From Methylohalomonas lacus (GTDB lineage Bacteria > Pseudomonadota > Gammaproteobacteria > Methylohalomonadales > Methylohalomonadaceae): a DNA stretch of 64,000 bases. The number at the start of each line of letters is the position of its first letter. The first letter of the stretch is position 1. A model generated the notes under the pieces. That model did not search any database and had not been told where the DNA came from. It saw only the letters and a list, made by a program, of their open reading frames with translations. Shown piece by piece: positions 53,540-63,967 of the stretch. Both the position numbers and the translations under genes were made by a program. The DNA lies in the NCBI RefSeq assembly GCF_024808875.1, contig NZ_JANUCT010000011.1, positions 34,431 through 98,430 of the forward strand, given 5' to 3'.

Positions 53540-56038
53540 TCAGATAGCAGCATAGGCCTGGCGATCCCGGTAGGAGAGCAGTCCCTCCCGGGTCGCCTCA
53601 AGGGCCTCACCAATCAGTTGTAGCTGTTCCCGCCCATGCGACCGCAGGTGTTCGTCACTCATGCGGTTGACCTCACTGCATACCCGTCCCAGTTGATGCG
53701 CACCGATACTGCGGGCACTACCGGTAATGGTATGAGCCAGATCACGAACCTGGCTGAAATCCTCTGCAGACAAGGCCGCATCCAGATTGTTCAGCGATTC
53801 GGAATTATCCTGCAGGAAACCATCGATCAGGTCGCGAATAAATTCAGGATCCTTGGCAATCTCGGCGAGACTGTCAAGAATATGCTCATCAACAGCCGGG
53901 GTGGACAGTTCCGTCGTTATCGCGCTCTTTTCTGATACCTGTTCATCAGCCGCGTTGTCATTGCCATACAAGCTGATATGGTCGAGCAGACGTTCGGCTT
54001 CTATGGGCTTGCTGAGATAGGCATCGATACCAGCATCCTTGCAGGCTTGAACCGCTTCGGATGTCGCGTTGGCCGTCAGCATGATGATCGGTATTGGTTG
54101 ATCGGCATAACTGAAGCGGATGATCTTGGCTGCCTCGATACCGCCCATCACCGGCATATGCATATCCATGATGACGAGGTCGTAGCGCTGCTGTTCGAGT
54201 GCATCCAGTACGGCCTCGCCATTCTCGGTCAAGGTTACTTTATGACCTGCATGTTCAAGCATCTTGGCAATGACTTTCTGATTGGTCGGATTGTCCTCAC
54301 CGACCAGAATGTTCTTGCCCTTCTGTCTGGATTCGTCACTGCTGGCATGATAGTGATCCAGTAAATTGGCAATTCGCGAGTTATAGAGGTCATTGGCAGT
54401 GGCAGCATGAATTACGTTGAACAGGATGCGCTTGTCGAGCGGATAGCCGATGGCGCAGAAATAGCCGCTGCTCAGCAGTGTTTTTTCCATGGCCTGATGA
54501 ACAGCCTGTTCGCGAATCAGTACCAGCCGGGGGACACTGGAGTAGTCACGTATGCGTCCGGCCAGGGCATTGGCGTCGTTACCTGTAACCGAGGCATCGA
54601 TCAACAATACATCAACATGGTCGAGATTGATGGCACCATTGGCCATTTTGTCCATGAGTTTGTCGGCATCCGGCAGATTGATCGAGCGTATACCCCAGTC
54701 GGCCAGCATGGAATTCAGCTGCTGCAGACGTTCGCCCTCGGGCAACAAAGATATAATCCGGTGATAGCCGGAGAGGCTGTCGTGCGTGTCATCCTGCTCA
54801 CTGACCTGTTGCTCAATACGAAACCAGAATGTCGATCCTTTCCCCGATTGACTTTCCACGCCCAGCGTGCCATCCATGAGATCAACCAATTGCTTGGATA
54901 TGGAAATACCCAAGCCAGTGCCGCCGAATTTTCGCGTGATCGAATCGTCAGCCTGGGAAAAACTCTCGAAAATCCGTGCCTGCGCATCTTCGGATATGCC
55001 AATACCCGTATCGGTGACCTTGAATAGCAGACCAACATTGGCGGGGTTGCTGCCGATGGAATGATACGACTCGACAACTACCTGGATTTGCCCTCGCTCG
55101 GTAAACTTGATGGCATTGGAGAGCAGATTCATGAGTACCTGGCGTAGATGGTGTACATCCCCCTGTAGCCGGTAGGGTAGCTCTGGTGCAATATGCGTCT
55201 GCAATTGCAGACCCTTATCTTCGGCCTGGCGCTGAAACATGCGTAATGTGCTGTTGATCAGTACATGCAGATCATAGTCATTCGTTTCCAGGTTAATCTT
55301 GCCAGCCTCGATCTTGGACAGATCCAGTATGTCATTGACCAGGCTGAGAAGGGTATGTGCAGAACCGTGTATGGTGTCGGCATAATCCTTTTGTTCATCA
55401 TCCAGCGAGGTCGTCATCAGCAGATCGCTCATGCCGATGATGCCATTCAGTGGCGTTCTGATTTCATGGCTCATGTTGGCCAGGAACTTGGACTTCGCCT
55501 CGTTCGCAACGTTGGCGGACTTGACGGCGGTATTCAGACGCCGGATCAGGACGCCGACGTACATCGGAATAACGAGCAATGCCGCCAGCAGACCGATGGC
55601 CAGAACCCGATGCTCGATCCAGTAATCCGATACGAACATGACCACCAGAAATCCGATGACGCTGGCGACGGCAGAGAGATAGAGATAATGCGCGCCGTAG
55701 CGAAAGCCATTACCCAGTGTGACCCAGAGATAGACACCGAATATGGGCGCGGCGGACGCCATCGTCGACATGAAAAATGTGGTCGCTCCGAGATCAAGCA
55801 CCATGCCTGTCAGGCGTCGGGCAACCGAAGTCTGCGTCGACAGGTAACACAACGCAAACAGGATAATAGCCGCAAGGCTTACAAAAACGATGCCACCCAG
55901 AATGAGTTGCTCTTTGCCGGCGGGCAGGTTAAGCGACAGGTAGGTGAAGACGATCGCGAGAATGATCAGCCTGATGGAGCATTGTTCAAGCTCGGTATCG
56001 GAACGCGGGTGCGAATGCTTAAGCAGCTTGGCGAGCAT
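53540..56038 (-). CDS. rpfC: RpfC-type hybrid sensor histidine kinase
   Basis: 832 residues. Five or six membrane helices (about 22-163) form the DSF-sensing part, with [20 protein letters not shown] near 101-120 as in RpfC. Then come the histidine kinase with His191 ([12 protein letters not shown]), the ATPase ([23 protein letters not shown]), a degenerate receiver-like stretch (about 425-550), a true receiver with Asp625 (VIMDMHMP) and a C-terminal Hpt domain with His769 (AHTITGSA). In the known system RpfC phosphorylates RpfG and restrains RpfF. It lies 18 bp behind rpfG on the minus strand. Confidence 0.93.
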   Translation of the reverse strand: MLAKLLKHSHPRSDTELEQCSIRLIILAIVFTYLSLNLPAGKEQLILGGIVFVSLAAIILFALCYLSTQTSVARRLTGMVLDLGATTFFMSTMASAAPIFGVYLWVTLGNGFRYGAHYLYLSAVASVIGFLVVMFVSDYWIEHRVLAIGLLAALLVIPMYVGVLIRRLNTAVKSANVANEAKSKFLANMSHEIRTPLNGIIGMSDLLMTTSLDDEQKDYADTIHGSAHTLLSLVNDILDLSKIEAGKINLETNDYDLHVLINSTLRMFQRQAEDKGLQLQTHIAPELPYRLQGDVHHLRQVLMNLLSNAIKFTERGQIQVVVESYHSIGSNPANVGLLFKVTDTGIGISEDAQARIFESFSQADDSITRKFGGTGLGISISKQLVDLMDGTLGVESQSGKGSTFWFRIEQQVSEQDDTHDSLSGYHRIISLLPEGERLQQLNSMLADWGIRSINLPDADKLMDKMANGAINLDHVDVLLIDASVTGNDANALAGRIRDYSSVPRLVLIREQAVHQAMEKTLLSSGYFCAIGYPLDKRILFNVIHAATANDLYNSRIANLLDHYHASSDESRQKGKNILVGEDNPTNQKVIAKMLEHAGHKVTLTENGEAVLDALEQQRYDLVIMDMHMPVMGGIEAAKIIRFSYADQPIPIIMLTANATSEAVQACKDAGIDAYLSKPIEAERLLDHISLYGNDNAADEQVSEKSAITTELSTPAVDEHILDSLAEIAKDPEFIRDLIDGFLQDNSESLNNLDAALSAEDFSQVRDLAHTITGSARSIGAHQLGRVCSEVNRMSDEHLRSHGREQLQLIGEALEATREGLLSYRDRQAYAAI

Positions 56039-56056
56039 GTTCTGGGGCTGTCCGGA

Positions 56057-57181
56057 CTAGTAATTGCCGGAAAATTCGGCGACGGACGGGATCGACAGGT
56101 TTTCAAATTCGTCACAGCAGTCAGCAATGGCCGAGTAATTTTCCACGAATGCATCGACACAAGCCGGGTCCAGGTGCGCGCCACGCGCGATCTTGATAAA
56201 TGAATAGGCATCATCGCGCGGCCAGGCATCCTTGTAACTGCGTTTGCTGATGAGTGCGTCGAAGACGTCGGCTACCGCGGCTATGCGGGCCACCAGGGGT
56301 ATATCCTCGCCCTTGAGGCCGTTGGGGTAGCCATGGCCGTCATATTTTTCATGGTGGTTCAGCGCAATAATGGCGCCCATCTGCAGATAGGGCGAGGGAC
56401 TGTCCTTGAGAATCTCATAGCCGATGGTGGTATGGTTTTTCATGACCTCGAATTCTTCAGTGGTCAAACGGTCCGGCTTTTTCAGGATCGCATCGGGAAT
56501 GCCGATCTTGCCGATATCGTGCATCGGTGCCGCGAACTCAAGAATGCGACATTCATCCTCGGGCAGACCCAGTGCCCGCGCGATGATGACCGAGAACTGG
56601 CCCATGCGCAGCAGGCGCCGGCCGCTGATGTTCTCGCGGAACTCGCCGGCCCGCGCGAGCCGGTACAGCGTTTCCTTTTCGCGGGTATGGATGGCCTCGG
56701 TGGCCAGGTGGACCTGGCTCTCCAGTGAACTGGCGCGGTTGCGGATGATCAGCTGCTGCTTGTTCATCGCCAGAAGATTGCGACAGCGCACCTTGCATTC
56801 GTAATGGTCCACCGGCTTGCGCAAAAAGTCCGTTGCGCCAGCATCGAGCGCCTTGTATAGCGTTGTCCGGTCGTCGTAAATGGTGATGATTACGATCGGG
56901 ATGTCGTGACAGTTCGGCAGGCTGCGCAGCTGGCGGGTGAACTCGATACCATCCATGTGTGGCATCTTGACGTCGGCCAGCACCAGGTTGGGCGGTTGTT
57001 GCCGGGCCAGTTCCAGCGCTGTCTCGGCGTTATCGAAGGAGCGTACCTCAATATTGCTGGCGATGCTTTTGGTAATCGTCTCCAGGATCAAGCGGCTTGT
57101 CATCTGATCGTCGACGATCATGACGGTTGCATTGAGGCTGTTTTGCGCTGATTGGCTGGTGGTTCGTGACAATGGATGCAT
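56057..57181 (-). CDS. rpfG: RpfG-type response regulator with HD-GYP domain
   Basis: 374 residues. The receiver has the phosphoacceptor Asp70 (LVLADVKMP) and acidic DD at 24-25. The HD-GYP domain has His221-Asp222 (HDIGKIGIPD), HHEKYDGHGYP at 276-286 and VADVFDAL behind. HD-GYP proteins of this type hydrolyse c-di-GMP. It is the first gene of the rpfG-rpfC minus-strand operon, so DSF sensing would lower c-di-GMP and release motility and dispersal. All key residues appear intact. Confidence 0.94.
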   Translation of the reverse strand: MHPLSRTTSQSAQNSLNATVMIVDDQMTSRLILETITKSIASNIEVRSFDNAETALELARQQPPNLVLADVKMPHMDGIEFTRQLRSLPNCHDIPIVIITIYDDRTTLYKALDAGATDFLRKPVDHYECKVRCRNLLAMNKQQLIIRNRASSLESQVHLATEAIHTREKETLYRLARAGEFRENISGRRLLRMGQFSVIIARALGLPEDECRILEFAAPMHDIGKIGIPDAILKKPDRLTTEEFEVMKNHTTIGYEILKDSPSPYLQMGAIIALNHHEKYDGHGYPNGLKGEDIPLVARIAAVADVFDALISKRSYKDAWPRDDAYSFIKIARGAHLDPACVDAFVENYSAIADCCDEFENLSIPSVAEFSGNY

Positions 57182-57367
57182 CCCTAGGCCGGAGCCTGAT
57201 TGTTATTGGCTGTATGTGCTTCGGCGGGCAGTCATCGTCCCTGGGCCGGCTGGTTTTGTGAAATCGTGTTGTTTTTTGTCCCGGTAGCCAGACTGCCGCG
57301 CTAGACCCTCATAAATCTAATAATAGCGTATTTGGCCGGATCGGGAAGTAAGTGGGCCGAAATGGAG

Positions 57368-57916
57368 TCATTTCCGCTGGCGTAACAACACATAAATGGC
57401 ACCGGTACCCCCATCAACCGGCCGTGCCGAGCAGAAAGCGAGCACATCATCGCAGAGCCGCAGCCAGTGATTAACATGGATCTTGAGCACGGGCCGGCCA
57501 TCCGGTGAACCGCGGCCCTTGCCATGAATGATGCGTATGCAACGGCGATTGTAATGACGGCAGGCAGCCAGGAATTCGTTGAGTTCGCGCCGCGCCAGCT
57601 CCGTGGTCAGGCCGTGCAGATCCAGTTCGGCCTCAACGATGAACTGGCCGCGGCGCAGGCGTTTGAAGACCTGTGTCTGAATCCCCGGACGCTTGTATGA
57701 AAGTTCCTCGCCGGTTTCCACATCGGCCATGGTCATGTCGCCGCTGGCCATTTCCTCCAGGACCTCGGCTTCCGCCCGACGGGTCTGGTAGGGCTGCGGT
57801 TGGGGTCGCGGTGTATCCGAGCGAATGCGGGCCGGTGACTGTACCGGCTCAACGGCACCCACGGCACTGCGAAACAGTTCGCTGTCTTCCGGACTGATAT
57901 CGTCGGGATCGGCCAT
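57368..57916 (-). CDS. Smr-domain DNA/RNA endonuclease
   Basis: 182 residues. The C-terminal Smr domain (about 98-180) has the hallmark DLHGLTTELA and the later HGKGRGSPDG loop. The N-terminus is Pro-rich and disordered. Members nick branched DNA or cleave mRNA at stalled ribosomes; which applies here is unknown. The 186 bp between it and rpfG hold nothing I can name. Confidence 0.88.
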   Translation of the reverse strand: MADPDDISPEDSELFRSAVGAVEPVQSPARIRSDTPRPQPQPYQTRRAEAEVLEEMASGDMTMADVETGEELSYKRPGIQTQVFKRLRRGQFIVEAELDLHGLTTELARRELNEFLAACRHYNRRCIRIIHGKGRGSPDGRPVLKIHVNHWLRLCDDVLAFCSARPVDGGTGAIYVLLRQRK

Positions 57917-57976
57917 TACGGGAAATCCGCCTACGAGTCGGTTACACGGCGAGTGTAAAACAGATGCCCGGAACTG

Positions 57977-60900
57977 TCAGTGCCGGGCCTGGTCCAGCCA
58001 GAAACGCGCGTTGCGGAACAGCTGCAGCCACGGTCCGTCCGCGGTCGTCCAGTCCGCCGGCAACCACGAGTACTGCTGGCGCAGGAACATGCGTTCCGGG
58101 TGTGGCATCAGGATCGTCACGCGGCCGTCGTCGCTGGTGAAGCCGGTGACGCCGTCAGTGGAACCGTTCGGATTGGCTGGATAGCGATTGGCCGGCTTGC
58201 CGTGACTGTCGATGTAGCGCAGTGCCGGGATCGCCTGATCAGCCGCGCCCGGGTCGGCAAAACTGACCCGGCCCTCGCCGTGGGCGACGGCGATCGGCAG
58301 GCGTGCCCCCTGCATACCGGCCAGCAGCACCGACGGCGAGTCCAGCACCTCGACCAGTGCCAGGCGGGCCTCGAACTGCTCCGACCGGTTGCGCAGGAAA
58401 TCCGGCCAGTGCGCCGCGCCCGGGATCAGATCGCGCAGCTGCGAAAACATCTGGCAGCCGTTGCAGACGCCGAGCGCGAACTTGTCACTGCGCTCGAAAA
58501 ACGCGGCAAACTGGTCGCGCAGCCGGTTGTTGAACCGGATCGACTTGGCCCAGCCGCCGCCGGCGCCAAGCACGTCGCCGTAGGAAAAACCGCCGCAGGC
58601 GGCCAGGCCGGCATAGTCGCCGAGGTCGGCACGGCCGGTGAGCAGATCGGTCATCGGCACGTCGAAAGCGTCGAAGCCGGCGCGCTCGAACGCCGCCGCC
58701 ATCTCGACCTGGCCGTTGACGCCCTGGTCGCGCAGGATCGCCACCCGCGGCCGCGCACCGCCGGGCAGGGGCGCGGCCAGCCGTTCGGCGAACGGCGCTT
58801 CACAGCGCAGGCCCGGATCGCGCCAGTCCTGCAGCTGGGCGTACTCCTCGCGCGCGCATTCGGGGTTATCGCGCAGTGACTGCATGTGATAGCTGGTGGC
58901 CGACCAGTGCGCCTGCAGCGCTGGCAGCGAGCCCGTGAATATCGTCCGGCCGTTCCGGCGGATGGTCAGGTCATGACCATCCGCTGGCGCACCGATAGCG
59001 TGGACGTGGCCGGCCAGTGACGTTTGCTCGAAGTGTTCGAGCACGGCGTCCCGGTCGGCCGTGCGCACCTGGATGACCGCACCCAGCTCCTCGTTGAACA
59101 GCGCGGCGGCGGCGTTGTCGCCCAGTGCAACGACGTCGATGTCGAGGCCGCGATGCGCGGCGAAAGCCATTTCGCACAACGTCGTAAACAGGCCGCCGTC
59201 ACTGCGATCGTGATAGGCGAGCAGCAGGCCGTTGTCGTTGAACAGCTGGATGGCGCGGAACAGTTCAACGAGGTCTTCGGGCCGCTCGCAGTCGGGACTG
59301 TCGCCGCCCGTCTGTTCGTAAACCTGGGCCAGCGACGAACCGCCGAGCCGTTGGCGGCCGCGGCCGAGGTCGATCAGCAACAGCGATGTCGGTTCATCCA
59401 GGGTCTGTAACTCTGGTGTCAGCGACTGGCGCACGTTGGCCACCGGTGCAAAGGCGGTGACGATCAGCGACAGCGGGGCGACGGCGCGCCGCTCGGCGCC
59501 GTCCTGCTGCCACACGGTCTGCATCGACAACGAATCCTTGCCGACTGGAATGGCGATGCCGAGGTCGCGGCAAAACCCGGATACCGCGCGGGCGGTGTCG
59601 TAGAGCGCGGCGTCCTCGCCCGGCGCGCCGCAGGCCGCCATCCAGTTGGCCGACAAGGCGATGTCGTCGAGCCGTAGTACGCGTGCCGCACAGATATTGG
59701 TGATTGCCTCGGCAACCGCCATGCGCCCGGATGCCGGTGCATCGAGTAATGCCAGTGGCGTGCGCTCGCCCACCGCCATGACCTCGCCGGTCAGCGTGTC
59801 GTAGCCGGCCGCGGTCACGGCGCAGTCGGCCACCGGCACCTGCCACGGGCCGACCATCTGGTCGCGCACCACCAGACCGGAAACCGTGCGATCGCCAATG
59901 GTGATCAAAAAGCGCTTGTCGGCAACCGTCGGCAGGTTCAGTACCCGCTCGGCGGCCACGTCGATGGCAATGTCGGCGGCGGTGAATTCTGTAGCCGGCA
60001 CGGCTTCGTGTTCGGCCGTGCGCTGCATGCGCGGCAGATCGCCGAGCAGGAAAGGCATCGGCAGATCGATCGGATCGTTGTCGAAGTATTCGTCGTGAAC
60101 GCGCAGGTGGCCGGCGTCGGTGGCCGTGCCGAGAATGGCGAACGGTGCGCGTTCGCGCGCGCAGATTTGCCGGAAGCATTCCTCGCTGCCGGGCTGCAGC
60201 GCCAGCACGTAGCGCTCCTGCGACTCGTTGCACCAGATCTGCAGCGGCGACATGCCCGGTTCGGCGTTCGGTACCCGGCGGAGCTCGATTTCGGCGCCGC
60301 GGCCGCTACCGTCGGCGAGTTCCGGCAGCGCGTTCGACAGGCCGCCGGCGCCGACGTCGTGGATACTGACGATCGGGTTGTCGGCACCCAGCGCCCAGCA
60401 GCGATCGATCGCCTCCTGGCAGCGGCGCTGCATTTCCGGGTTGTCGCGCTGCACCGAGGCGAAGTCGAGCTCGGCGTCGCCGGCACCGCTGGCGATGGAC
60501 GACGCCGCGCCGCCGCCGAGGCCGATCAGCATGGCCGGGCCGCCGAGCACGACCAGGCTGGCGCCGGCCGGGATGTCCTGCTTGTGCACGTGTTCGTCGC
60601 GGATCATGCCGTAGCCGCCGGCGATCATGATCGGCTTGTGGTAGCCGCGCAGGCGGCCGTGGCGATCGGACATTTCGAACGTGCGGAAGTAGCCGCCGAG
60701 CGCTGGCCGGCCGAATTCGTTGTTGAACGACGCGGCGCCGATCGGCCCGTCGGTCATGATGGCCAGCGCCGGGGCGAGCCGCTGTGGCCGACCATGGTCG
60801 GTTTCCCACGGCTGCAGGTGATCGGGAATGCGCAGGTTGGCGACCGAGAAGCCGCTCATGCCGGCCTTCGGCCTGGCGCCGCGGCCGGTGGCGGCCTCGT

Positions 60901-61891
60901 CCCGGATCTCGCCGCCGGCGCCGGTGGCGGCGCCGGCGTAGGGCGCGATCGCGGTCGGGTGGTTGTGCGTTTCCACCTTCATCAGCAGATGTACCGGTTC
61001 CTCGCAGTAGCGGTACTGATTGCTGCCGTCGGGAAAGAAGCGGCTGGCATCGAAGCCGCGGCTGACCGCAGCGTTGTCGGAATACGCCGACAGCACGCGG
61101 CCGGGGTGGGTGTCGTGCGTCTGGCGAATGAAATCGAACAACGACGTATCGTGTGCTTCGCCGTCGATGGTCCAGGCGGCCTTGAATATCTTGTGCCGGC
61201 AGTGTTCCGAGTTCACCTGCGCGAACATCATCAGTTCGACGTCGCTGGGGTTGCGCCCGAGCCGGGTATAGCCTTCCGCCAGGTAGTCGATTTCTTCCCC
61301 GGCCAGCGCCAGTCCAAGGCGCTCGTTGGCGGCGTTCAGGGCGGCAACGGCGTCGTCACCCAGATCGATGGTCGTCACCGGCGCCGGTTCGCCGTGGCTG
61401 AACAGGCCGGTCAGTGCATCGCGCCGGTCCAGCGCCACCTCGGTCATGCGATCGTGCAGCAGCGGCTTGATCGCGTGCCGGGCGTCCGCGTCCGGCGCCG
61501 GCTCGCCGTGCAGGCTCCAGGCGATGGCGCGCTCGATGCGCAGCACCTTGTCGAGATCGCAGTGATGCAGGATGTCGGTGGCCTTGCTCGACCACGGCGA
61601 CTGCGTGCCGAAACGCGGCGCGGTGACGATCTCGATGGCGGTCGTCGCATCAGCGTCAGCCGCTTCACCGTAATGCAGCAGCGCATCCAGACGCCGGCGT
61701 TCGTCGTCATCGAGTGGCTCGGCAAGCTGCACGCAGTGCAGAAAGCGCGCGCTGATGCGCGTGACGCCCGGTGCAACGGCATTGATGTCGGCAAGCAGTT
61801 TAGCGAGGCGGAAATCGGACCGGGCCCGGCCGCCGTCAAGAATTTCGATCATGGTGCTGGAAAGGTCAGGCCTGGTTGCGGGTTTGTTCAT
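57977..61891 (-). CDS. purL: Phosphoribosylformylglycinamidine synthase
   Basis: 1304 residues, the large single-chain form of gammaproteobacteria. It converts FGAR to FGAM with glutamine and ATP, in purine synthesis. N-terminal linker and FGAM domain ([25 protein letters not shown]), [23 protein letters not shown], then a C-terminal class I glutaminase with GVCNGCQM as nucleophile loop. Its start ATG overlaps the stop of the upstream gene as ATGA. The two genes are coupled although their roles seem unrelated. Confidence 0.97.
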   Translation of the reverse strand: MNKPATRPDLSSTMIEILDGGRARSDFRLAKLLADINAVAPGVTRISARFLHCVQLAEPLDDDERRRLDALLHYGEAADADATTAIEIVTAPRFGTQSPWSSKATDILHHCDLDKVLRIERAIAWSLHGEPAPDADARHAIKPLLHDRMTEVALDRRDALTGLFSHGEPAPVTTIDLGDDAVAALNAANERLGLALAGEEIDYLAEGYTRLGRNPSDVELMMFAQVNSEHCRHKIFKAAWTIDGEAHDTSLFDFIRQTHDTHPGRVLSAYSDNAAVSRGFDASRFFPDGSNQYRYCEEPVHLLMKVETHNHPTAIAPYAGAATGAGGEIRDEAATGRGARPKAGMSGFSVANLRIPDHLQPWETDHGRPQRLAPALAIMTDGPIGAASFNNEFGRPALGGYFRTFEMSDRHGRLRGYHKPIMIAGGYGMIRDEHVHKQDIPAGASLVVLGGPAMLIGLGGGAASSIASGAGDAELDFASVQRDNPEMQRRCQEAIDRCWALGADNPIVSIHDVGAGGLSNALPELADGSGRGAEIELRRVPNAEPGMSPLQIWCNESQERYVLALQPGSEECFRQICARERAPFAILGTATDAGHLRVHDEYFDNDPIDLPMPFLLGDLPRMQRTAEHEAVPATEFTAADIAIDVAAERVLNLPTVADKRFLITIGDRTVSGLVVRDQMVGPWQVPVADCAVTAAGYDTLTGEVMAVGERTPLALLDAPASGRMAVAEAITNICAARVLRLDDIALSANWMAACGAPGEDAALYDTARAVSGFCRDLGIAIPVGKDSLSMQTVWQQDGAERRAVAPLSLIVTAFAPVANVRQSLTPELQTLDEPTSLLLIDLGRGRQRLGGSSLAQVYEQTGGDSPDCERPEDLVELFRAIQLFNDNGLLLAYHDRSDGGLFTTLCEMAFAAHRGLDIDVVALGDNAAAALFNEELGAVIQVRTADRDAVLEHFEQTSLAGHVHAIGAPADGHDLTIRRNGRTIFTGSLPALQAHWSATSYHMQSLRDNPECAREEYAQLQDWRDPGLRCEAPFAERLAAPLPGGARPRVAILRDQGVNGQVEMAAAFERAGFDAFDVPMTDLLTGRADLGDYAGLAACGGFSYGDVLGAGGGWAKSIRFNNRLRDQFAAFFERSDKFALGVCNGCQMFSQLRDLIPGAAHWPDFLRNRSEQFEARLALVEVLDSPSVLLAGMQGARLPIAVAHGEGRVSFADPGAADQAIPALRYIDSHGKPANRYPANPNGSTDGVTGFTSDDGRVTILMPHPERMFLRQQYSWLPADWTTADGPWLQLFRNARFWLDQARH

Positions 61892-62718
61892 TGTCTTTTC
61901 TGGGATTCATCAACCGCGTCGACACGGATCTGGATGCGGGACTGGCTGGAACGCTGGCGCTCATCACGGCTCAGCAGGCGATCGTCGTCACGTTCACTCT
62001 CGGTATCGACGCCGCCGATCGTCAGCCATTCGCCCAGCCGGCCGCTGACGACGGTCTGCACATCCTGCAACCGGATGCTGGCGCCGCCGCGTTCGCGCTG
62101 GATGCGTTCCACGCGCGGCGCAACCTCCAGCGTGACTTGGTCGCCCTGCAGCCGTGGCAGTACGTAAAAGCCGGAACTGACATTCTCGTACTGCTGACTG
62201 TCGCGGACGACGACGCTGCCGGGCGTGACATACACGTCACGGCGCGGAAACGGGTACAACTGACCCGACTGGATATGGGCCGGGTAACCGGCTGTCGCCC
62301 GCACGCGGTAGCTGCCGCGATCATGATCGCGCGATTGCCGATCGTCGAGTTCGTACCGCAGCCGGCCGCCGTCGTTATCGTAACGACCGCTGATCCCCTC
62401 TTCGCGGCGGCGGCTATCGCTGCTGCTGTCCTGCCTGACCGTGATCATCAGCTGCCGCGGTGCGTTGTCGAGCCGGGCGAGTACGGCCTTGATGCTGCGT
62501 ATGTTGTCCGGCGACGCCTTGATGATCAGTTGATTGTTCATGCCGCTGATGCTGCCGCCCGGTTCCACCAGCGGTTCGAGTACCGGCAATACGTCGCCGA
62601 CCAGCTGGTGTTCGAGTTCGATGACCTCGAGCTTGCGATCGTCGGCCAGCGCCGGTGTTGCCAGCAGCGCACAGAAAACAGCCATGATCAAAAAGCCCAG
62701 CGATCGCCGGCCGATCAT
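61888..62718 (-). CDS. Secreted protein with secretin-type short domain
   Basis: 276 residues from ATG at 62718, which overlaps the preceding stop as ATGA and gives a clear signal peptide ([20 protein letters not shown] then TPALA). A GTG at 62763 with GAGG upstream is the alternative. Residues about 28-95 ([51 protein letters not shown]) match the short repeat domain found before the secretin pore in type II/III secretion and pilus secretins. The C-terminal half is beta-rich with [13 protein letters not shown], and no pore domain follows. The role is unknown. It overlaps purL by 4 nt. Confidence 0.7.
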   Translation of the reverse strand: MIGRRSLGFLIMAVFCALLATPALADDRKLEVIELEHQLVGDVLPVLEPLVEPGGSISGMNNQLIIKASPDNIRSIKAVLARLDNAPRQLMITVRQDSSSDSRRREEGISGRYDNDGGRLRYELDDRQSRDHDRGSYRVRATAGYPAHIQSGQLYPFPRRDVYVTPGSVVVRDSQQYENVSSGFYVLPRLQGDQVTLEVAPRVERIQRERGGASIRLQDVQTVVSGRLGEWLTIGGVDTESERDDDRLLSRDERQRSSQSRIQIRVDAVDESQKRQ

Positions 62719-63227
62719 AGCGACAACCGACGCAAATAGACGCTGCTGGAGGCGTGTGCCCACATGTCCTCAAAGGTGTTCAGCAATGCCTGTGCCCGGC
62801 GCCGGGCGCTGAAGTTGGCACCGGCCTCGTAACGATTGCCCAGCGGCCGGTGAATGTAGCCGCAGCGATCGGCGACCAGCAACGCCTCGCCGTAGTCGTC
62901 ATGCTGGCGTGCTGCCTGGCGCAGCTCGATGAAGCTGCTCAGATCGCCGGCCAGCTGCAAAAGCTGGTGGCCGCGCCGGGCGATCGCCTGCGCCTCGAAA
63001 ACCAGCACGCGCACCTGGCAACGCCGGTTGTCGAGGATCATGCGCTTGACCGCCGCGATGAAATCGGGCTGGTCGTAGACGGACGGATCGAGCTGCCGGC
63101 TGGCGATGTCGAGGCTGCGCCGCGCCTGTCTGACCATGGCCTGGCTGGCGAGCTGGTTGTGCTCACGGCTGTCCAGCTCCAGTTCGGAGTCGGTCTGGCC
63201 GAGACTGTACTGATCAAATTGATACAT
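62715..63227 (-). CDS. PLD-like / DUF7931-type protein of unknown function
   Basis: 170 residues from ATG at 63227 (a GTG three codons upstream is possible). It has no signal or membrane segment. LASQAMVRQARRSLDIASRQLDP and [19 protein letters not shown] resemble the DUF7931 family of phospholipase-D-like folds, without the HKD catalytic motif that I can see. It lies 66 bp behind a GNAT gene and overlaps the next gene (ATGA), so the three form an operon with purL. Confidence 0.65.
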   Translation of the reverse strand: MYQFDQYSLGQTDSELELDSREHNQLASQAMVRQARRSLDIASRQLDPSVYDQPDFIAAVKRMILDNRRCQVRVLVFEAQAIARRGHQLLQLAGDLSSFIELRQAARQHDDYGEALLVADRCGYIHRPLGNRYEAGANFSARRRAQALLNTFEDMWAHASSSVYLRRLSL

Positions 63228-63293
63228 GGCGGGCACCGCAGGGGACAGGCGGGAATGATAATGGACGCCCCCGGTGCATACAATCTGTGGCTG

Positions 63294-63722
63294 TCAGTTG
63301 CGCCGTTCCATGACGCGGTGACGGATGCCGGCCTCCATGAACTCGGCACCGACGGGCTCGAAACCGAAGCGCCGGTAGAAATCCAGCGCCCGCAACTGGC
63401 CGTGCAGGAATACGCGCTCGATCCCGGCCGTTTCAGCAGCGGCCAGCAGGGCCGTCAGCAGGCGTCCGCCCAGGCCGCGACCACGCGCCTCCGGCAGGAC
63501 CGCCATGCGGCCGATTTGACCGCTGGTCAGCAGCCGGCCGGTGCCGCAGGGCGGGTCGCCGTCAATCCGGCCGAGTACGTGGATGGCGCGGTCATCGAGC
63601 CCGTCCCATTCCAGTGTCTCCGGCACGCGCTGCTCCTCGACGAACACGCGGTAACGGATGTCGCAGATGCTGGCCTGTTCGGTAAGCCAGTCGGCACGCC
63701 AGACGTCGATGCTGTGGTTCAT
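63294..63722 (-). CDS. GNAT-family N-acetyltransferase
   Basis: 142 residues. The N-terminus IRYRVFVEEQRVP and the acetyl-CoA loop MAVLPEARGRGLGGRLL followed by LHGQLRALDFYRRFGFEP are typical of ElaA-like GNAT proteins. The substrate is unknown. No Shine-Dalgarno precedes the ATG; a 7-bp-phased repeat array begins three bases upstream. It is the first gene of the minus-strand run to purL. Confidence 0.9.
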   Translation of the reverse strand: MNHSIDVWRADWLTEQASICDIRYRVFVEEQRVPETLEWDGLDDRAIHVLGRIDGDPPCGTGRLLTSGQIGRMAVLPEARGRGLGGRLLTALLAAAETAGIERVFLHGQLRALDFYRRFGFEPVGAEFMEAGIRHRVMERRN

Positions 63723-63724
63723 GG

Positions 63725-63780
63725 GGTTATTGGTGACTGGTTATTGGTGATTAGTGATTGGAAACTGGTAATTGGCGAAG
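63725..63780. repeat. 7-bp-phased imperfect repeat array F, abutting the GNAT start
   Basis: Eight 7-mers in register on the plus strand: GGTTATT (twice), GGTGACT, GGTGATT, AGTGATT, GGAAACT, GGTAATT, GGCGAAG. The sequence differs from arrays A to E but the period is the same. It occupies the 5' leader position of the GNAT gene on the minus strand. Confidence 0.75.
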
Positions 63781-63832
63781 CCCGCCTTCGTGGAAGCGAA
63801 TTGAAATCTGCAAACCATCTGGCGCATGTGTC

Positions 63833-63905
63833 GCCGATTTTAATCGGCTCCCCCAAAGATTGGTTTTATGATCGTGGGAGCGGTGACCCCGCTGCGAAGA
63901 TTTCT
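63833..63905. repeat. REP-like palindromic segment
   Basis: A perfect 7-bp palindrome (GCCGATT, 2-nt loop, AATCGGC; 63833-63848) is followed by a GGGAGCGG ... CCGCT stem (63876-63893), a pattern seen in extragenic REP sequences. No coding frame spans it. It may be a repeat family of this genome; other copies were not seen in the window. Confidence 0.4.
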
Positions 63906-63967
63906 GGAGCCTGTAAATCAAATTGTGTAACTGCCCATTGGTGCTAGTGTACAAGAGGAGCCCATCA

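Noticed and set aside
60008..62167. 719-residue open frame on the plus strand across purL and its upstream gene
   Set aside because: It is antisense to two well-supported genes, and the product is low-complexity with Arg, Ala and Val.
63939..63967. LexA box before the last partial gene
   Set aside because: CTGT is present but no matching ACAG at the right spacing, so support for recA from this side is missing.
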